Source of the DNA: Gammaproteobacteria bacterium | GTDB lineage: Bacteria; Pseudomonadota; Gammaproteobacteria; Steroidobacterales; Rariloculaceae | DNA length: 5,502 bases | Direction: 5' to 3' | Assembly: GCA_004357505.1 (NCBI GenBank) | Contig: SMWC01000102.1 | Coordinates: forward strand, 1-5,502 | Part shown: positions 5,111-5,502 of the stretch, piece by piece | How the letters are laid out: the number at the start of each line of letters is the position of its first letter | Numbering within the stretch: position 1 is the stretch's first letter | Notes under the pieces: model-generated | Told to the model about the DNA's origin: nothing | The model's database searches: none | Seen by the model: only the letters and a program-made list of their open reading frames with translations | Position numbers and translations under genes: made by a program

Positions 5111-5502
5111 TACCAGGCGGGTTCGGCGCTCCCCGGCCACCGCCTCTGCCGCCTCCCATTCCGCCTCCCTCAAGGCGCGAGCCGTCAGGGGCCGTGCGAA
5201 TACTCCAAAAGTGATCCTCGTCCCGCGTCAGGTGAACCTTGTAATCCTGTTGCACCGGGACACAAAACGTCAACGCATCATCGCAAGCAAAATATCGCAC
5301 TCGCAGATCAAGCGTCTGGTTTGGTTCCCGCGCGTCTATTTCGACGAGGAATTCCCGAGGGTCGGCATCGGCGGGTTCCTCAGGATCAACGGCAACTCCG
5401 TATGCGGGTGTGACGCTGACACCATCGGGTGCCGTGATCCGGAACTCGACGGGATCGACCTCGTTATTCCAGTGCACGCGGTACAACGGATCCAGATGGA
5501 AA
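5106..5502 (-). CDS. Protein with C-terminal DsbD-alpha-like domain (partial, N-terminus off window)
   Basis: On the - strand the frame is open from the window edge to TAA at 5108-5106, giving 131 residues. The codons before the TTG at 5486 continue as FHLDP in frame, so that TTG is internal and the gene starts beyond the window. The domain is a beta-rich module with RYFACDDALTFCVPVQQDYKVHL, resembling the N-terminal alpha domain of DsbD (YQGCADAGFCYPPET in E. coli), whose Cys pair passes electrons to periplasmic partners. Here the Cys residues (73 and 80 of the visible part) are separated by six residues rather than five, and the usual Pro-Pro is CVPV. A redox role outside the cytoplasm is therefore plausible. 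The tail (about 110-131) is Gly/Arg/Pro-rich, GGGMGGGRGGGRGAPNPPGS, likely disordered. Because the domain is C-terminal and followed directly by this tail, the protein is not DsbD itself. It may be a redoxin- or thioredoxin-like protein with this module appended. It converges on the sulfatase gene. Confidence 0.75.
   Translation of the reverse strand, partial: FHLDPLYRVHWNNEVDPVEFRITAPDGVSVTPAYGVAVDPEEPADADPREFLVEIDAREPNQTLDLRVRYFACDDALTFCVPVQQDYKVHLTRDEDHFWSIRTAPDGSRLEGGGMGGGRGGGRGAPNPPGS

Noticed and set aside
5486..5486. TTG start of the - strand gene inside the window
   Set aside because: In-frame sense codons continue to the window edge (FHLDP before it) and the protein lacks an N-terminal signal here, so the gene is taken as partial.
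1..5502. CRISPR array, insertion sequence, integrase or phage genes
   Set aside because: No spaced repeats of suitable length, no terminal inverted repeats with a transposase, and no phage-like proteins were seen.

Overview
The window is a GC-rich bacterial fragment that looks like an environmental Gram-negative organism. Four genes are encoded on the + strand and one on the - strand. Export signals are visible in three of the five: a lipoprotein signal on the TRAP receptor and Sec-type signal peptides on the metallo-hydrolase and the sulfatase. TRAP receptors, secreted sulfatases and DsbD-alpha-like domains fit a diderm such as a marine or soil Pseudomonadota. Acidobacteria-like lineages cannot be excluded, and the sequence alone does not fix the taxon.

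Layout. 1-1170 (+) is the 3' part of a secreted-type NHL beta-propeller protein whose start lies before the window. 1255-2283 (+) is a DctP-type TRAP solute receptor with a lipobox. 2447-3499 (+) is an exported metallo-beta-lactamase-fold hydrolase that carries two EF-hand calcium loops inside its catalytic domain. 3611-5074 (+) is an exported formylglycine-type sulfatase of the iduronate-2-sulfatase-like group. 5106-5502 (-) is the C-terminal end of a convergent gene with a DsbD-alpha-like domain and a glycine-rich tail.

The + strand genes are separated by gaps of about 80 to 160 bases, so they need not be one tight operon. Each gap holds predicted RNA stem-loops, the strongest at 2306-2351 after the TRAP receptor gene. 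None has a clear U-tract.

Together, an envelope sulfatase, an envelope metallo-hydrolase and a solute receptor suggest breakdown and capture of a sulfated or esterified organic compound. This is inference: the substrate is unknown, and the TRAP membrane subunits and the sulfatase-maturing enzyme are not in the window. No RNA genes, CRISPR arrays, insertion sequences or phage genes were seen. The most unusual item is the EF-hand insertion in the metallo-hydrolase.
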